Shown here: positions 24,735 through 37,505 of the stretch, piece by piece
How the letters are laid out: the number at the start of each line of letters is the position of its first letter
How positions within the stretch are numbered: position 1 is the first letter of the stretch
NCBI RefSeq assembly: GCF_030247195.1
Contig: NC_080672.1
Location: forward strand, 163,375,471-163,439,470
DNA from: Topomyia yanbarensis
Lineage: Eukaryota > Arthropoda > Insecta > Diptera > Culicidae
Length of the DNA: 64,000 nucleotides
Direction of reading: 5' to 3'
Notes under the pieces: generated by a model
The model's database searches: none
Told to the model about the DNA's origin: nothing
What the model saw: only the letters and a program-made list of their open reading frames with translations
Position numbers and translations under genes: made by a program

Positions 24735-27700
24735 CTCGAGTACTTTTTCAAATGGACGTAAGTAACAATGAGAGATTCTCTTTGAGGTCTTTCTCTTCTG
24801 TTCATTACTCGGCCATTTCAACATTTACTACTCTACTCTTTGCATAATATTGTAGTAAAAACCGTCGGCTTTCGATATGTACTGGAAAATTAGTACAAAG
24901 TGTTGTAATGACATCGTAATACAGTAATGTTTCGATTATATCACGGGCGGTCTGTATTTTAGCGTGATATATTTGAAGCGTGATATATTGTCATTGTCAT
25001 TTTGTCATTTCTCAGTCCACACCCTGGCAGACGTTCATCCGCCCATCTAGACTCTGTCAAGATGAGGACCTACAAAGCCTAACTGTTCGTATGTGCTAGT
25101 CCGTATAGCACACCAGTTTCTTCCACAAGCAGGCGCCGGCTGTTAACCAGTCCCACAAGTTTCAGATACATTACATAGAGGATAGTTGGAGACAGAAAAT
25201 GAAGAGATAGTAAAGAGATATTGGTTTGCTGAAACGAGACAAGAAAAGCAAAATGATTGTGATTAGTTTTTTTTTTATCGTGCAGATGGGACTGCAGCTT
25301 AACGTAACGTCAAGTTCTCTATTTTGTCTGGTCCAATGTATTCTGCTCCTAACAACGCGTGCTAAGTCGTCAGTGATGCAATTAAAACTTCGCATTGATT
25401 CCGCTTCTATTTTCTTCCTGATCCCCTAGATCAGAAGCGGATCAATCGACTGTTAAGTAAATTAGAGATCGCAGTCAGCCGTGATGTCCGCGAATTTCAT
25501 ACATACATACAAACTATTTGGCGCAAGTTCAGAGCGTGTAACGTCGTTTTGCATTGAATCCGCTTCTGTCTCTTCCTAATCTCCTTTTTGTCTGCTAGTT
25601 CCGAAGCAGATCAATCGACTATTAATTGAAACGGTAAACATACTAGCAGTATTAGTCCTTACTCGCGAATACTTTTCCTTCAACTGTGCTGTTTCTTCTC
25701 TATCTTATAACATAACTCGATTATCCCTGTTCTAGTCAATATACATATTCATTACATTATGGACCAGGCAAACCCTTAATTTTTCTATTATTATTTTCCT
25801 GAGTAGCTATACCAGTGAAGGTATTTTAGGATTTCGCAAAAAGAATCTCTGCCAATAAAGGCGTAAGAAATATTTATCCACTATTAACCATAAAGTTTGC
25901 TCGAACCGAATGTCCGCCTGGTTCGACTCGAATAGACCACACCGACCCGAAAGGGTTGCTTATCATTTCTGAGAGCCGGTGTGCGTGGTCGAGTTTAGTA
26001 ATCATAAGAACAAGTCCTGAATAATTAACTATCTCTTAGGTGCCAGTCCTGCACTCCTTTCCTGAACTAGCCTCATACTCACGATCAAAAGAGTCGACCA
26101 CTAGTAGGATCCACATGTCCCCCACCCAAGCGAATTGATCAACTTGCAAGTAGGAGCACATATCTACCAACCAGCCAAGAAGACTTCCGAATCAATGAGA
26201 ATGGACCATGCCAGTCGAAGGCCACAGGCCCAGCGCCATCTCGTACAGTGTCATTGTCATTTCTCAAGATGAGAACCTACAAAGCCTAACTGTTCGTATT
26301 TGCTAGTCCGTATAGATTTTGGTTTGCTGAAACGAAACAAGAAAAGCAAAACAATTGTGATTAGTATCGTAGCTATAATAAATAAATAAACGATTTCTCC
26401 TCTGTTGTCGGTTTCCCTGTTCGCAGTCCTCCCTCCTATTCCTGATCTGTTTGGGCCACTGGCTTTCCGTTTCCTTGGCCGTCCCGCTCTCCCGCATACA
26501 TCGTAGCAGGAGAAACAAATGAAAAGACAAAACAAAACAAAATGAAAATAAATGGACGTCTGCTATCTGTGCCTAAATTGATGTTGCTTCTCAGTTTTGC
26601 ACGACCCAGGGGGGACTTGGCCTTGATCCCAATGCTCTGTCACCGATGTTACGTGATATTCGTTATGGAATATTCTTTGTTTGGGGGCCCTTCATAAACA
26701 ATGTTGTACGTTTTTTTATCCCTGATCCGCTGATACGTTTAAAATTCATTTTTAGTTTTTTTATCTCGTTACGTGACGCTCTTCCCTATTGTCAATATCC
26801 AACATCATTTATGAATGGTCCCCAGGTGATATACTTAGAGCAGACAATCCAATGAGAAATAGGTTTGACAGGATTTTAGTGCGCTCTTGGCACCTTGTGT
26901 CACATCTTCATGTTTGTTATACATACTAAGTATACCAAAGCATGCGATGTGATGACCGGAAGATTAGAGAAGCAACTCCTCCCCTTCCCCCCATATTTGA
27001 AGCGTGATATATTCAAAACAAAATAAAAAATTACATTCAAGCATTAACTCATATATTTTTATAAACAAAAAGTAATAAAAACTTAAAGTTAGTCAAAAGA
27101 ATAAATCATAGTAGGGTAATAAGCCTATTTTTGCCATGCTTGTATAATCACACTACCCATTTGAAGCCGTTGGTTAGAGCAGCGTCTGCCATTGTCATTG
27201 CCATGTTCAACGCATTGGGTAAAACGGTATGGTATCAGTGGATATTTTTTCCCCACACAGCTTCACTTTACGTATCCCGTACCGTTTCTTAAAATTGAGC
27301 CATCCAAAACTAAACTTGAAGGAATCTGGCACGTTAAGGTTTTGGACAAATATCTTGATTTTTAAAATCTGTGTATTCTAAGAGACTGCGACTCAGTTCT
27401 CGTTATTTCAACATCCATAGAATTAGTCCCATCTCCAATTGTTGATGTTATCCTTTCAAAAGAAAAGAATTCACATCGATTCAAGAGAAAATGCATATCT
27501 AGGCATACCTACCATATATTGCGTATTTTGTTTTTCTCATTATTTTGTTAGATTTTCCTGCGGATAACTAACAATTTAAAAAAGAAGTCGATTTGTTTGC
27601 CTGGTACACCAGACGGTCCCTCCAGACGGTGTTTTAAGGACACGGCAAATAAGTTACGAAGAATTTACGGAACTAAAATTGAAATCGGCCGAAAGATATT

Positions 27701-28251
27701 TCGGCAATCCTAGTCATTGCAACAACGTCTTGTTAAAACATGATTTCCAGATTATTTACGTTTAAAGTTTCGCGCCACGCCCTCCATACACTGAAAGTAA
27801 CAAGATGAACAGCACTATAACTTTGCTTCTACTACTTAAACCTCTATAAAAATTTCAGATACTTTCTAAAGAATCTATACTTCAAGAAAAAAGAATAAAA
27901 AAGATTGACTTTTTGACCGACCTCATCATATATAAACCATTAACTAAATAATCCGAAGCCTAATAATAAGCTCATTACCCTACATGTAAATAAGCGAATC
28001 AATTGTAAAAAAATCCTAAAAGTGCCAGGACACAAAATGTGGCTTAATTGGATCAAAACGTAGTGTGCCTTGTCTGTTTTTCAAAAAGCGTGATATAATC
28101 GAGATAAAACCGTGATATAATCGAGGGTGATATAAACGAGTATTGATATAAACGCATAGTGATATAATCGAAACATTACTGTAAACGAAAGAGAAAGTAA
28201 ACAAAGAGAGGCTCTCAATGTTACTTACGTCCATTTGAAAAAGTACTCGAG
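24735..28251. mobile_element. CTCGAG-type palindromic MITE, copy 2, split by a pogo-like insertion
   Basis: The left part (24735-24921) and right part (28182-28251) join to give a near-identical copy of the MITE at 6730-6984. ATTT flanks both ends (24731-24734 and 28252-28255 in register), matching the 4-bp duplication pattern of copy 1. The interruption is the element at 24922-28181. Confidence 0.85.
24922..28181. mobile_element. pogo/Tigger-like DNA transposon, non-autonomous or decayed, 3.26 kb
   Basis: Terminal inverted repeats CAGTAATGTTTCGATTATAT / complement, flanked by TA on both sides (24920-24921 and 28182-28183). The host MITE's intact twin reads CGTAATAAACG at this point, which is the predicted empty TA site. 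CAGT ends with TA duplication fit the pogo/Tigger branch of Tc1/mariner. Subterminal motifs of the form GTGATATAATCGA or GCGTGATATATT are iterated near both ends. No transposase frame is visible; the interior has repeats found elsewhere (for example GCATTGAATCCGCTTCTG..GATCAATCGACTATTA at about 25390, 25550 and again at 28985 outside). Confidence 0.88.
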
Positions 28252-28255
28252 ATTT

Positions 28256-29725
28256 CTTCTGATTGTTTTTTTATGATAGTTGCCTTCACACACTATGGTG
28301 TTACAGGCACTTCAAATGTAAGCGCTCACACCAATGACGATACAAATTTATTTCAATTACACAAACATATAATCCACATGAACATATCCAACATCATACC
28401 CCCCCCCCCCCTCCCTACGGACAAGCGTGGACTTTGTCGAGACTCCTACACTCCCCTAAATAGTTAACATAGTCTATGGATGGCCCTTCCGATTTTTACA
28501 CTTCATGTATATATCCGATTTATAAATTGTTATTGTTATTTATCAGTGTGCTATCGGGTTGTCTCAGCAACCTATTGCTGCAACCTATGTGCATTAACTG
28601 TACACCTACCGTCTCACCGTTGCACTTGATAGTGTGTGCAGTGCTTTACGGTCACACCTATGACCGCGCAACCGGCTTCCCATGAGCGTTTTTGCGGCTC
28701 AAAGGCTGTCCTTTCATGTTGCTCAAGGATAACATTGCTCCTATACTCATCCAAGCATTCAGGCATAGATATGGACTTACATTCATATATACATGCATAC
28801 CTATTTGGCTCAAGTTTACTGCCGTTAAAAGCATATCTGTCCCGTGTTCCATGGGATTCCCTATGTACATAGGACAATTATGCGTAGAACGGCAGTTTAG
28901 AGCGTGTAACGTCATGTCATCTAGTCTGTGCAATCCTATGGAAAATTATCCTACCATCGCCTTGGTGTCATCGTAATACTAGAAATTTTCGCATTGAATC
29001 CGCTTATGCCTCTTTCTAATCTCCTTTTTGTCTCCTATGTCCGAAGCGGATCAATCGACTATTATTTAATACGGTAAACATACTTGCAATATTAGTCTGT
29101 TTACGCCAGTCTTAGCATTGTTGAATCATTTTAGCATGAACTCACTGTAGTTCAAAACAGTTTATTACTAGCCTAAAATTCGAGTAGCTGTACGTTACGG
29201 AACAGCTTGAAGCAATGAGTTGCGTTTCACGCATACATAGATAAGGTTCTAGAATATTCTCATTTCCTGTATGAACAGTTGTGTTCATCTAATAGTGGTA
29301 GCAACCTATATATATATAGTTCAAACAATTAGCAGTAAAACAGTCATCATTCAAAGTTGATATTAAGAGCTAGTATCAAGAATTATCCACAGTCAGTCAG
29401 TACTAAACAGTTATCATCAAACGAAAACCTCTTTACAGTACTGCACTGTACAATAAATTACAGTTGAATTATATCGGATACGCTCTTGTTTTATACTGGA
29501 CAGTTTGTGCTTATGATAAGTATGGAATAAACCCACTGAAATTAGTTAATGTGACCGCGATTTGTTACTACACCGCGAACCGAACAATTTCCCTCGTCAT
29601 AATTATTCGACAGCTTTACAGACGCTTGAATGTGCTCAAACATAGTCCTTACTCGCGAATACTACGCTCAAGGAGTTCTACTGGCTCAAATATCAACCAT
29701 TCGAAGCTAAAAAGGCATTATTTAT
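28256..29725. other. Repeat-derived DNA, no gene; possible retrotransposon terminal sequence
   Basis: At 28395 there is a run of ten or more C. Around 28985-29100 is a third copy of the CGCATTGAATCCGCTT..AATCGACTATTA repeat. Around 29300-29470 a TATATATATA box is followed by AATAAA after about 150 bp, which could be an LTR-like regulatory region, but no paired LTR, primer-binding site or polyprotein was found. Confidence 0.35.
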
Positions 29726-30410
29726 CACATTAAACATATTCCATAATCCTTTTTTTTTTTTTTGAGGTCGCTAGCCGTGCATTGAAGAATGCCTAAAACT
29801 CTGAACTAGGCCCCGTCGAGTCCAGTCCGTCATCTGTCCGTCTCGTCCTGTCGTGTGTGGGGCTTCCAGGTTACATGCATTCACCAGACGAGACTAGCTT
29901 ATGTCAGCTTAATTGTGCACTGGTTTCGTAGAATCGAGGCGATCATCGAAATGATAGATCCTACGAGTGAATGCACTTGGTCCAGTCACCTGTCGAGCAT
30001 TTGTATATTTGCGTGTGTGAATGTTTACGTGTGTATGGGAAGTGTTGCATGTTGAGATATGTGTGTTACCTGTAAATAATATGTTAATACAAATATGCAT
30101 GATGTTAAAATAAGACATGTGTAATATGCTACTTACAGTTTGTTGTTCGTTCCTACTTATCTGATTCAATTGAGTATGAAAGTACATCTCAATTTTTCTA
30201 AAACCTGGCGACGTCTGATGGCAGCGAATAGTCATTGTTGACAGCAATGTTGCCCTTTTATGTTAAATTATCTCGGAGAAGTCATCAGAGGAATATGACG
30301 CATGAGATCGAAAATAAATAAAGTAAAATAAAGAGTAGAGTTAGTACTGTTATTGAACAACACATGTACCATGCAATAAAACTACTTGGAATCGTCCAAA
30401 TGCCAGAAAA

Positions 30411-30852
<442 letters not shown>

Positions 30853-30854
30853 AT

Positions 30855-32360
30855 GGGTCGAGGCCGTAAGGCTGAAAATCATAAAGCCGAAATTACATTA
30901 GGCCGAATTCAAAAGGCTTAAAAATCAAAAGGCGGACTTTCAAAAGGCAAACTTTCTGGAAGGCGGAATTTCAGAAGGCAAACTTTTCAGAAGGCAGAAT
31001 TTTGAAAGGCAAACCTTTTTAAAGGACGAAACAAAACAAACAAAGCAATGATAATAATGTGCTATTATCCATTACCTGATATTGATTATATTTCGAGTGA
31101 ATACATTTTATAATTGATTTTGCCTTCTTTTAAATATGAGCAGTTCTTTTTAGTTTCATTTTTGAATTTTTTATGCTTGTTCACTGTTGCAATTATGAAT
31201 TCTTGGCTATGACTTACGTTTTAGTATAGTATAATGTAAAACTGCGATCCACCAGACGTATGTTTTGTTTTGACCATTATTATTATGATCGCCAGTGGGT
31301 TTTGGTTTTCCATACAGCGTTTCAATAATTTAAATTATCCTTATTATCTTTCTTTATATCATGAGCTGTTCTTTTGAATTATATACTTCATCATTTGTGA
31401 ATTTCGCTAAGTTTTTCAAACGATGATTTATGGAATGAACTTACATATATTCAACCATCGGTTGTTACACTGATCTAGTACTTGGGGCGAAGCCAGTGTA
31501 ATGCGATTTTGCCGCATAACCGAGACCAAGGATCCGAAGCGGCGGCCCCTCGCTAGCAAACCTGTGATCCACTCGTTTGCCCGGATTACTCAAACATGGG
31601 GGCTATAAATTAGTTTAGGTCCGACGGAGCGACAGCGATGTCGGACAGCACGCGACTTGAAGCCATGTGGCGTAGCCACGTTAGGCGTAAATGTTTTTTA
31701 TTAATTGGTAAAGAACAATAATCTAATTTTGGTTCAAGTACAATATTAGTACTATTAGTAAACAAACTCATTTAAAGTTATTGCTCAAACATTTGAGCTA
31801 CATGCCAGCTGCTTACAACTGCATAACTGTTCGTATTCCCGGTTTACTCGAACATAGGGATTGATTCCTTCTTTCAAATATGAGCAGTTCTTGCAATCTG
31901 TATGCCAAATAACTCTTGCACGCACACTTGTGATCACTTCGGCTACCCAGTTTACTCAAACATAGGGGATGATTCCTTCTTTCGAGCATTCTTTGAATCT
32001 CAATTAAAATCGCAATGAATGCACAATTTGACAAAGGGTTTGGTGGATTTTTAGAGCATTAATTCTTCTTTTGTATTGGAAAGGTTTCGTACGTAAACGT
32101 GCGATCCTCCCGATTTACTCAAACTTGAGGCGATTAATCAATCAGGAACAACACAATGTGAAATAATCGAATAATAAAAAAAAAAGTTTGCCTTATGAGA
32201 TTCAGCCTTTTGGGTTTTCGGCTTTTTGAGTTTTCGCCTTTTAAGTTTTCGGCCATTTGATTTTTCGACCTTTTTAGCATTAGGCCTTTCGAATTTTCGC
32301 CTTTTGAAATTTCGCCTTATGTTTTTCGGCCTTTTGATTTTCAGCCTTTTGATGCTAAAT
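30855..32360. mobile_element. Inverted-repeat element with AAAAGGC-type minisatellite arms
   Basis: The left arm (30855-31025) consists of 13-16 bp units such as TTCAAAAGGCGGAC and TTTCAGAAGGCAAAC; the right arm (about 32178-32358) is complementary (GCCTTTTGAATTTTCG). Between them lies a diverged copy of the TGTGGCTACGCCACA core (31488-31690) and two degraded 119-bp units (about 31830-32000, minus). The organisation parallels the fold-back element at 11443-13103, with a different minisatellite. Exact ends are obscured by the flanking TA/CA tracts. Confidence 0.65.
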
Positions 32361-32802
32361 CTATACATATACATACATATATACACATACACACATACAT
32401 ATATATACACACATACATACATATACACACATATATACATATATACACACATACCTACCATTAACGACAATTAACTCCGTTAGAAGTTTCTCATGCTATG
32501 CTGGACGGGAATGGATCATTGACGTGCATCGGTAAAACAATCGTACCTTCATTTATCCAATCCGAATGAATCGAATCGAATGCACGAATTGAACACCAGT
32601 AAAAAATGACCAACGAATCCCAAGAAGGATCACCCACTATTCCATCATATAAGTCAGTTCTGCATCCATTCCCTGGTCCACATGTCACAAATACTCAGAC
32701 GCCCACATACACAGATAGACACACAACTGTACACTAGTACCAAAAACCACAATTATTACAACACAATACAACTAATAGGGTTCTACTGTTATTTTTTTTA
32801 AT

Positions 32803-33245
32803 GCGCCTGTGCTATAGTTACTATATTCATAGTTAGGCGGAGACACTGAGCGGAGCCAATCGAACATGTCAAATGCCGGAGCCAATCGAGCATGACGTCA
32901 CATAACATGTTCTTTTCGGATGTATATGGAAAAAGTATTGTGATTATGGTGACGATTATTTCACTCTTTCCTTGTGTTATCGTGTGTAGAGAAACAAAAA
33001 TAAACAATATTTTTTGTGTATCACCAGGAGATATTCGAAAAAATATGAAACCACATCATCTTCAATTTCGTATTGCTATTAGTACATACAAAGTTCTTAC
33101 TAATGACGTCAACAATAAAACTGTTCAGCTAAGGCTTGAACATTTGCATGGGATGCCAGTGTTTTCTTCCTGAAACAAGAGCTGCCAGTTTTCCTGTTTT
33201 TGAGTCCGCCTAACTATGAATATAGTATCTATAGCCTGTGCACGT
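32803..33245. mobile_element. TIR element with ~30-bp ends
   Basis: The ends share TAG.TACTATATTCATAG followed by TTAGGCGGA in inverse orientation (about 32810-32842 and 33207-33238). The 32892-33173 frame inside has no recognisable homology. Non-autonomous; superfamily not determined. Confidence 0.7.
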
Positions 33246-33623
33246 TGCCGAGGTCGACCGATAAATCGACACACAATGACTTCCACTGCGAGCCGTGCTC
33301 ACAAAGACTGCCGTTAAGCTGTTGAACAATGTCTGCAAACACAGCCCACAGAAAAAGTCAATCCACGGCGACCCGCCAATCGGCCACGCCAGTGTGCACA
33401 GGCTCTTAGTTGACTGTTAGTTTGGACTGGTGCAGAGTATGAAAAAACACAAAACATAAAAAAGGTCCATAAGCCCTCTCGGTCTCCTCGATGCACCACT
33501 ATCAAGGCGCAATGCAATAACCATCCTAAAGCAGGTGTCTGCTCAAATATGCTTGAAGATGTTTGCAATACCGTCAAACCCGTCAACCTAGGAGAGGGCA
33601 CATTAAACATATTCCATAATCCT

Positions 33624-34164
33624 ATAATCAAATATTACTGTCTGTCAATTCTAATACAGAAACGCTAATGATGTGACCATCAAGAATACGCCAGACAACC
33701 TAAATTGATAATAATTTTAAAGCGGGTTTTATGAAACATGTTATATCCTTGCGACTTTAGAAGCATAGTTTCAAATTAAAGTTTCTTGCAAACTCCCGTC
33801 AGTAAAATCAAATCGATGTATATATATATATTTCGTTTTTCAGGTACGAGTAGCTGATTCTATTATCCTGGTGTGTTAATACTCTACCCAATTGGGATTT
33901 CATCATTACTATTTTCCGAGGACTTTCGGTAGTTCCAGAAAACATTTTTATGCAGGAAAACGGCATACGGACTCCGTTATATAAGTGATGAACACCTCAT
34001 ATACAATTTAGTGCTTATATTGATTTCACTCTACTAAAACGAATAGTAATTCTATTTCAAAACATGTCTTGACAAAAGCCCGACATGTGTATTACGATTA
34101 ATGAAAAATATGTTTACTCTAAAAAGAAAATGTTTCAAAATCTTACCGCTTGGGTCGATAAAGA
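33624..34164. other. 3' flank of NHP2; no gene
   Basis: AT-rich. A short TATATATATA occurs at about 33820. Probably spacer plus the NHP2 3' UTR. Confidence 0.35.
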
Positions 34165-34778
34165 TTACACCGGAATCGGTAGTGCCGTGAGTTCAACCTT
34201 CAGCTTATCGTATAATTCTTGATATTCGGGATGTTCTCGGACCAACATAGCTACGGTTCCCCGTTTCACGCCCATTGCCGCTCCCAAGTCTTTCCTACTC
34301 GGTGTATAGCAATACGGAATGTTACGTTCTTCGCATACAGCCGGCAGGTGACACATAATTTCCACTGGCGTTACATCTCCGGCAAAAATAACTAAACTGT
34401 GTGAATAAAACAAAATTAGCTGCATAGTTCTTGACAGTGTAGCGACGAATAAACTTACCCGCTTTCACCTTTTCGAAGGCGCACTTGAACGTCTTTCAAT
34501 CCATTACGAAGATAAGTTTTGTGTTTGGATGCTACACAGAATGCAATTAGAAATTTAGATAAAATTTAAGTACAAAAAATACCCAATAAAATGACAAATT
34601 AACTAATTCAAAGCGTACCCTTTTCAATCAGTTTATGAATTTTTTTTGTGAGCTTCTTGGAAGCCATCGGCTGAGAAATGGCATTTGCATTTCGCAGTTT
34701 ATCATCATAAGTATCTTCCTCCTTCACAATGGAGATGTCCATTTCAGTGTCCGGTTTTTCAGTTTTAATTTTACCCAT
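34165..34778 (-). CDS. NHP2: H/ACA ribonucleoprotein complex subunit NHP2
   Basis: NHP2 is an L7Ae-family RNA-binding protein of nucleolar H/ACA snoRNPs, which guide pseudouridylation of rRNA. Exons 34778-34619, 34531-34459 and 34396-34165 join with introns of 87 and 62 bp (phases 1 and 2; donors GTACGC and GTAAGT) to give 154 residues, a normal length. The start MGKIKTEK, the acidic linker with [10 protein letters not shown], the helix [16 protein letters not shown], then [58 protein letters not shown] and the end LTALPIPV are all family hallmarks, including the L7Ae RNA-contact segment. An upstream in-frame ATG at 34805 exists, but MGK matches the family start. No neighbouring gene on the same strand within 15 kb. 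Confidence 0.96.
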
Positions 34779-35595
34779 CTTCCTGACTTGATTCAAAGTC
34801 CGCACTATCAGATTCTCTTATTCAATAAAATTAAAATGTTTAACAGATTTTAGCAATAAAAACCGATCAAAATATTGAAAACTACAAAGCACGTGTTAGA
34901 GCCCCAACACTATCCTGCAGAAATAAAACAAATTGTAATCAGGGATGCCAGGTAGTATTTTTAGAAATCAAGAGTACTTATTCAAAAGGTCCTAAGTGAC
35001 ATTGAGCTCGAACTGAGAAAAACGAGGCTGAAGTTTCATGGACCTAAAACAAATCCCTATTAGATAACAAATATGTCTTTTGATGGAACAATTATGCCAA
35101 TATAGTCTAAGGACTATGCTCTTTAGGTAAATAATACTAAAAATATGAAATGTTTAGTGTTAATGTAGTTTTAAGCGCTTTAGAATGATGCGTCCTTTTG
35201 AAAATTATAGGACCTTTCACATAGGTCTTTTTTCGGGCCTAAGAATCATACGACGCTGCACATAAGGCTTTTTTTCAGCAAAGGTTGCTCTTACGACGAA
35301 TATTGAATTTCGTCAAAGTTTTCGACAAAATGAGCACCGGAATACGAATGTTCTTCATTACTGTGGTAAATAGTTGTACTGGATTTAACACAAGCCTTGC
35401 AGAAAAAAAATTGCGAGAAAATTTAGTTTATATTAACAAACCATTGGCTGGAAGTGGCTAAAACCAACGAATGGCATGTTACTTTAGAATAACCACAGAG
35501 AACAGACATCCATGATCGAACAAAAATATTTAAAAAACGTGTGTAAACATTTGAATTAATATACTAAAAACACTAGCGCCGCCACACCAACCTAT
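34779..35595. other. NHP2 upstream region; no gene
   Basis: Contains the NHP2 promoter by position. No element recognised. Confidence 0.35.
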
Positions 35596-35761
35596 CCCAA
35601 CTATCCGTCAAATCGATTCCGGAACCGGTTCGAAATCCTGGATGGATTCTGCATGGAAACTAGCTCAAAGAAAACAACCGATTTCGACTCTATCGGTTGA
35701 CGCATTTGAGCTGGAATTCATGCTGGAAGTCCGAATCGGTTCCGGACTAGTTTGACTGGGT
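35596..35761. repeat. Diverged palindromic element, CCCA..TGGG ends
   Basis: Imperfect inverted symmetry: TTCCGGAACCGGTTCG at the left, CCGAATCGGTTCCGG at the right, and CAACCGATTT/ATCGGTTG in the centre, bounded by CCCAACTATC and TTTGACTGGG. It resembles an older relative of the 168-bp palindromes at 37314-37673. Confidence 0.5.
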
Positions 35762-36241
35762 AGAGGAATAACCGCTGTCAATTCTGTCGCACTCAGCCAC
35801 AAAAAAACATGACGACAGTAGCGCACCTGGTTTAGATATCCAAACTACCTTCGAAACCGTTAGAGATTTTACACAAGTTGAATGCTGAAGATGGACGTCT
35901 GTTCTCTGTGGAATAACTAAGCTTTCCAATTACCATTTAATTAATTATACTTTCTAAATTCAACTTCGAAAATAAGTCGCAGGAACAGAAGAAAATAATT
36001 TCTTTTATTTTGATGCTTAGGACGTTTTTACTAGGTAGGGTAACCAACCTAATTTGGACCCCTACATCCCTCTAAGAACGGTTGGTTTCAAAATTGTCTA
36101 ATGAAGGACGTTCGTTGGACCAATTTGGACAACGTCCAAATAACCGTTCAACAAACGTCCATCGTTGGACCCGTGTTGAACGATTTTGAAACAATTTTTT
36201 GGACGTCTCAGTGGGATATTTTGGATCCCGTTAATGTATTT
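35762..36241. other. No gene seen
   Basis: Non-coding. It has iterated TTGGACGT/CGTCCAA words near 36080-36210, possibly a decayed short tandem repeat. Confidence 0.35.
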
Positions 36242-36361
36242 CGACGAGAACATTCCAAATGGGCCGATAGACAAAACATAAACAATTCCGGTTAATACTT
36301 ACTTCAAATGGACACTAACAAAGCTTTATACATACCTTGATTAAGCCGATTCTGAAGCCTG

Positions 36362-36893
36362 CCCGAACAGAAAATAATATCGAAATTGATCGTAGAAATG
36401 TTGAATTTACAACAGTTTTATTTGTTAACATCATCTTTTGTTGTAACATCAATATACTTATGATGCAGTCCTTCATGCCTCCAAAATCTAAAACGGAAAA
36501 ACAATGTAAATCGATGTTATTGATTTCAGAATGTATGGGAAAAGATCAATTTTTTCATTGTTACATCCCTCAACGACTAGAGCACTCTAGTTAGAGTGTG
36601 GTCAAGAGGCCATGACGTATCCAAACGAACATGGAATTTGACGTATACACAATAGAAATACGTCAAATTTCATGTTCGTTTAGATACGTCATGGCTTCTT
36701 GGCCACACTCTAACTAGAGTGCTCTATTAACGACCCCCCTTTTTCCATGTAAAAATCGGGTTTACAATGAAATTGGATGTAGAAACAACAAATGTGATTA
36801 TATTTCCATTGTAAATTTTCCAGAATAACCTTGTTTTTCGTTGTAATGTAACAATAAAAAATGCTGTAATACTGTTGTGCATTTCTATTCGGG
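36362..36893. mobile_element. MITE with CCCGAAYAGAAA ends and 2-bp TG duplication
   Basis: Ends CCCGAACAGAAA and TTTCTATTCGGG. TG flanks both sides; copy B of the tandem repeat has a single TG at the same point, giving the empty site. A hAT-like MITE (36578-36726) is nested inside. Confidence 0.75.
36578..36726. mobile_element. hAT-like MITE, TAGAGCACTCTA ends, 8-bp target duplication
   Basis: 149 bp, almost entirely palindromic with ~70-bp arms (TAGAGCACTCTAGTTAGAGT ... complement). Flanks TCAACGAC (36570-36577) and TTAACGAC (36727-36734) form an 8-bp duplication with one mismatch. TAGAG ends and 8-bp duplications are typical of hAT elements. Confidence 0.85.
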
Positions 36894-36994
36894 TGGCTGT
36901 TGGCGAAATAATGCATCATCGAAAAGGCACATAAGCAAAATAATTTGTTTTGCTTATGTTCCCTTTCACTTCACTCAAAAATTAACGGTTCACC

Positions 36995-37165
36995 CAGAGT
37001 GTATGTAAGGAAAGTGAAGACAACTGTCATGATTATCTGTCAGTAATATTCCAAACGAACAAATGACCTCTCAAAATACATGGATTTGGCTTGTTTGGAA
37101 TGACACTGACAAATAATCATTGTTCCAATTTTGACAGTGTCGTCACTCTCCTTATATGCACTCAG
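36995..37165. mobile_element. hAT-like MITE with perfect 8-bp duplication
   Basis: 171 bp. GGTTCACC flanks both ends exactly (36987-36994 and 37166-37173). Inverted ends CAGAGTGTATGTAAGGA and the complement of CTGAGTGCATATAAGGA continue for ~60 bp. Copy B lacks the insertion at the equivalent site. Confidence 0.88.
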
Positions 37166-37313
37166 GGTTCACCAAACAACAAAACGGAAAAAAAATGTTT
37201 ATGGGCCCCTTTTCTTAATGAAAAAGACTATACTTGAAAAGGGAACAAAAACATCGCAACACCAAAAAAGGGATCAAAACAAACGTCACATAATCATTTG
37301 CTGTAAACAAAAG

Positions 37314-37481
37314 CCCAGTTAAGCTCAGCCGGAAATGAACCGGAATTCTGGCTGGTTCCAGTTCGTATTCCGGCTCCAGTGACACAACCGATTCTAGTTA
37401 GAATCGGTTGTTGCACTAGAGCCGGAATACGAACTGAAACCAGCCAGAATTCCAGTTCATTTCCGGCTGAACTTTACTGGG
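37314..37481 (+). mobile_element. 168-bp palindromic MITE, CCCAGTT..ACTGGG, first copy
   Basis: Arms of about 80 bp fold on themselves: CAGCCGGAAATGAACCGG, TTCTGGCTGGTTCCAGTTCG and CAACCGATTCTAG, then complements. Flanked by AG on both sides; the empty site in copy B has one AG, so the duplication is 2 bp. Confidence 0.85.
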
Positions 37482-37505
37482 AGGGCTCACCCGCACGCAC
37501 TATAA

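Noticed and set aside
28636..28976. Overlapping open frames on both strands of 78-94 residues
   Set aside because: Mutually overlapping, no splice or start evidence, no recognisable domain, and set in repeat-derived DNA.
28980..29530. Possible LTR with TATA box and AATAAA
   Set aside because: No matching second LTR, primer-binding site or gag-pol sequence could be found in the window.
33314..33631. 105-residue minus frame in the retroposon 5' end
   Set aside because: Not conserved as an open frame in the related copy at 23795-24121, so unlikely to be coding.
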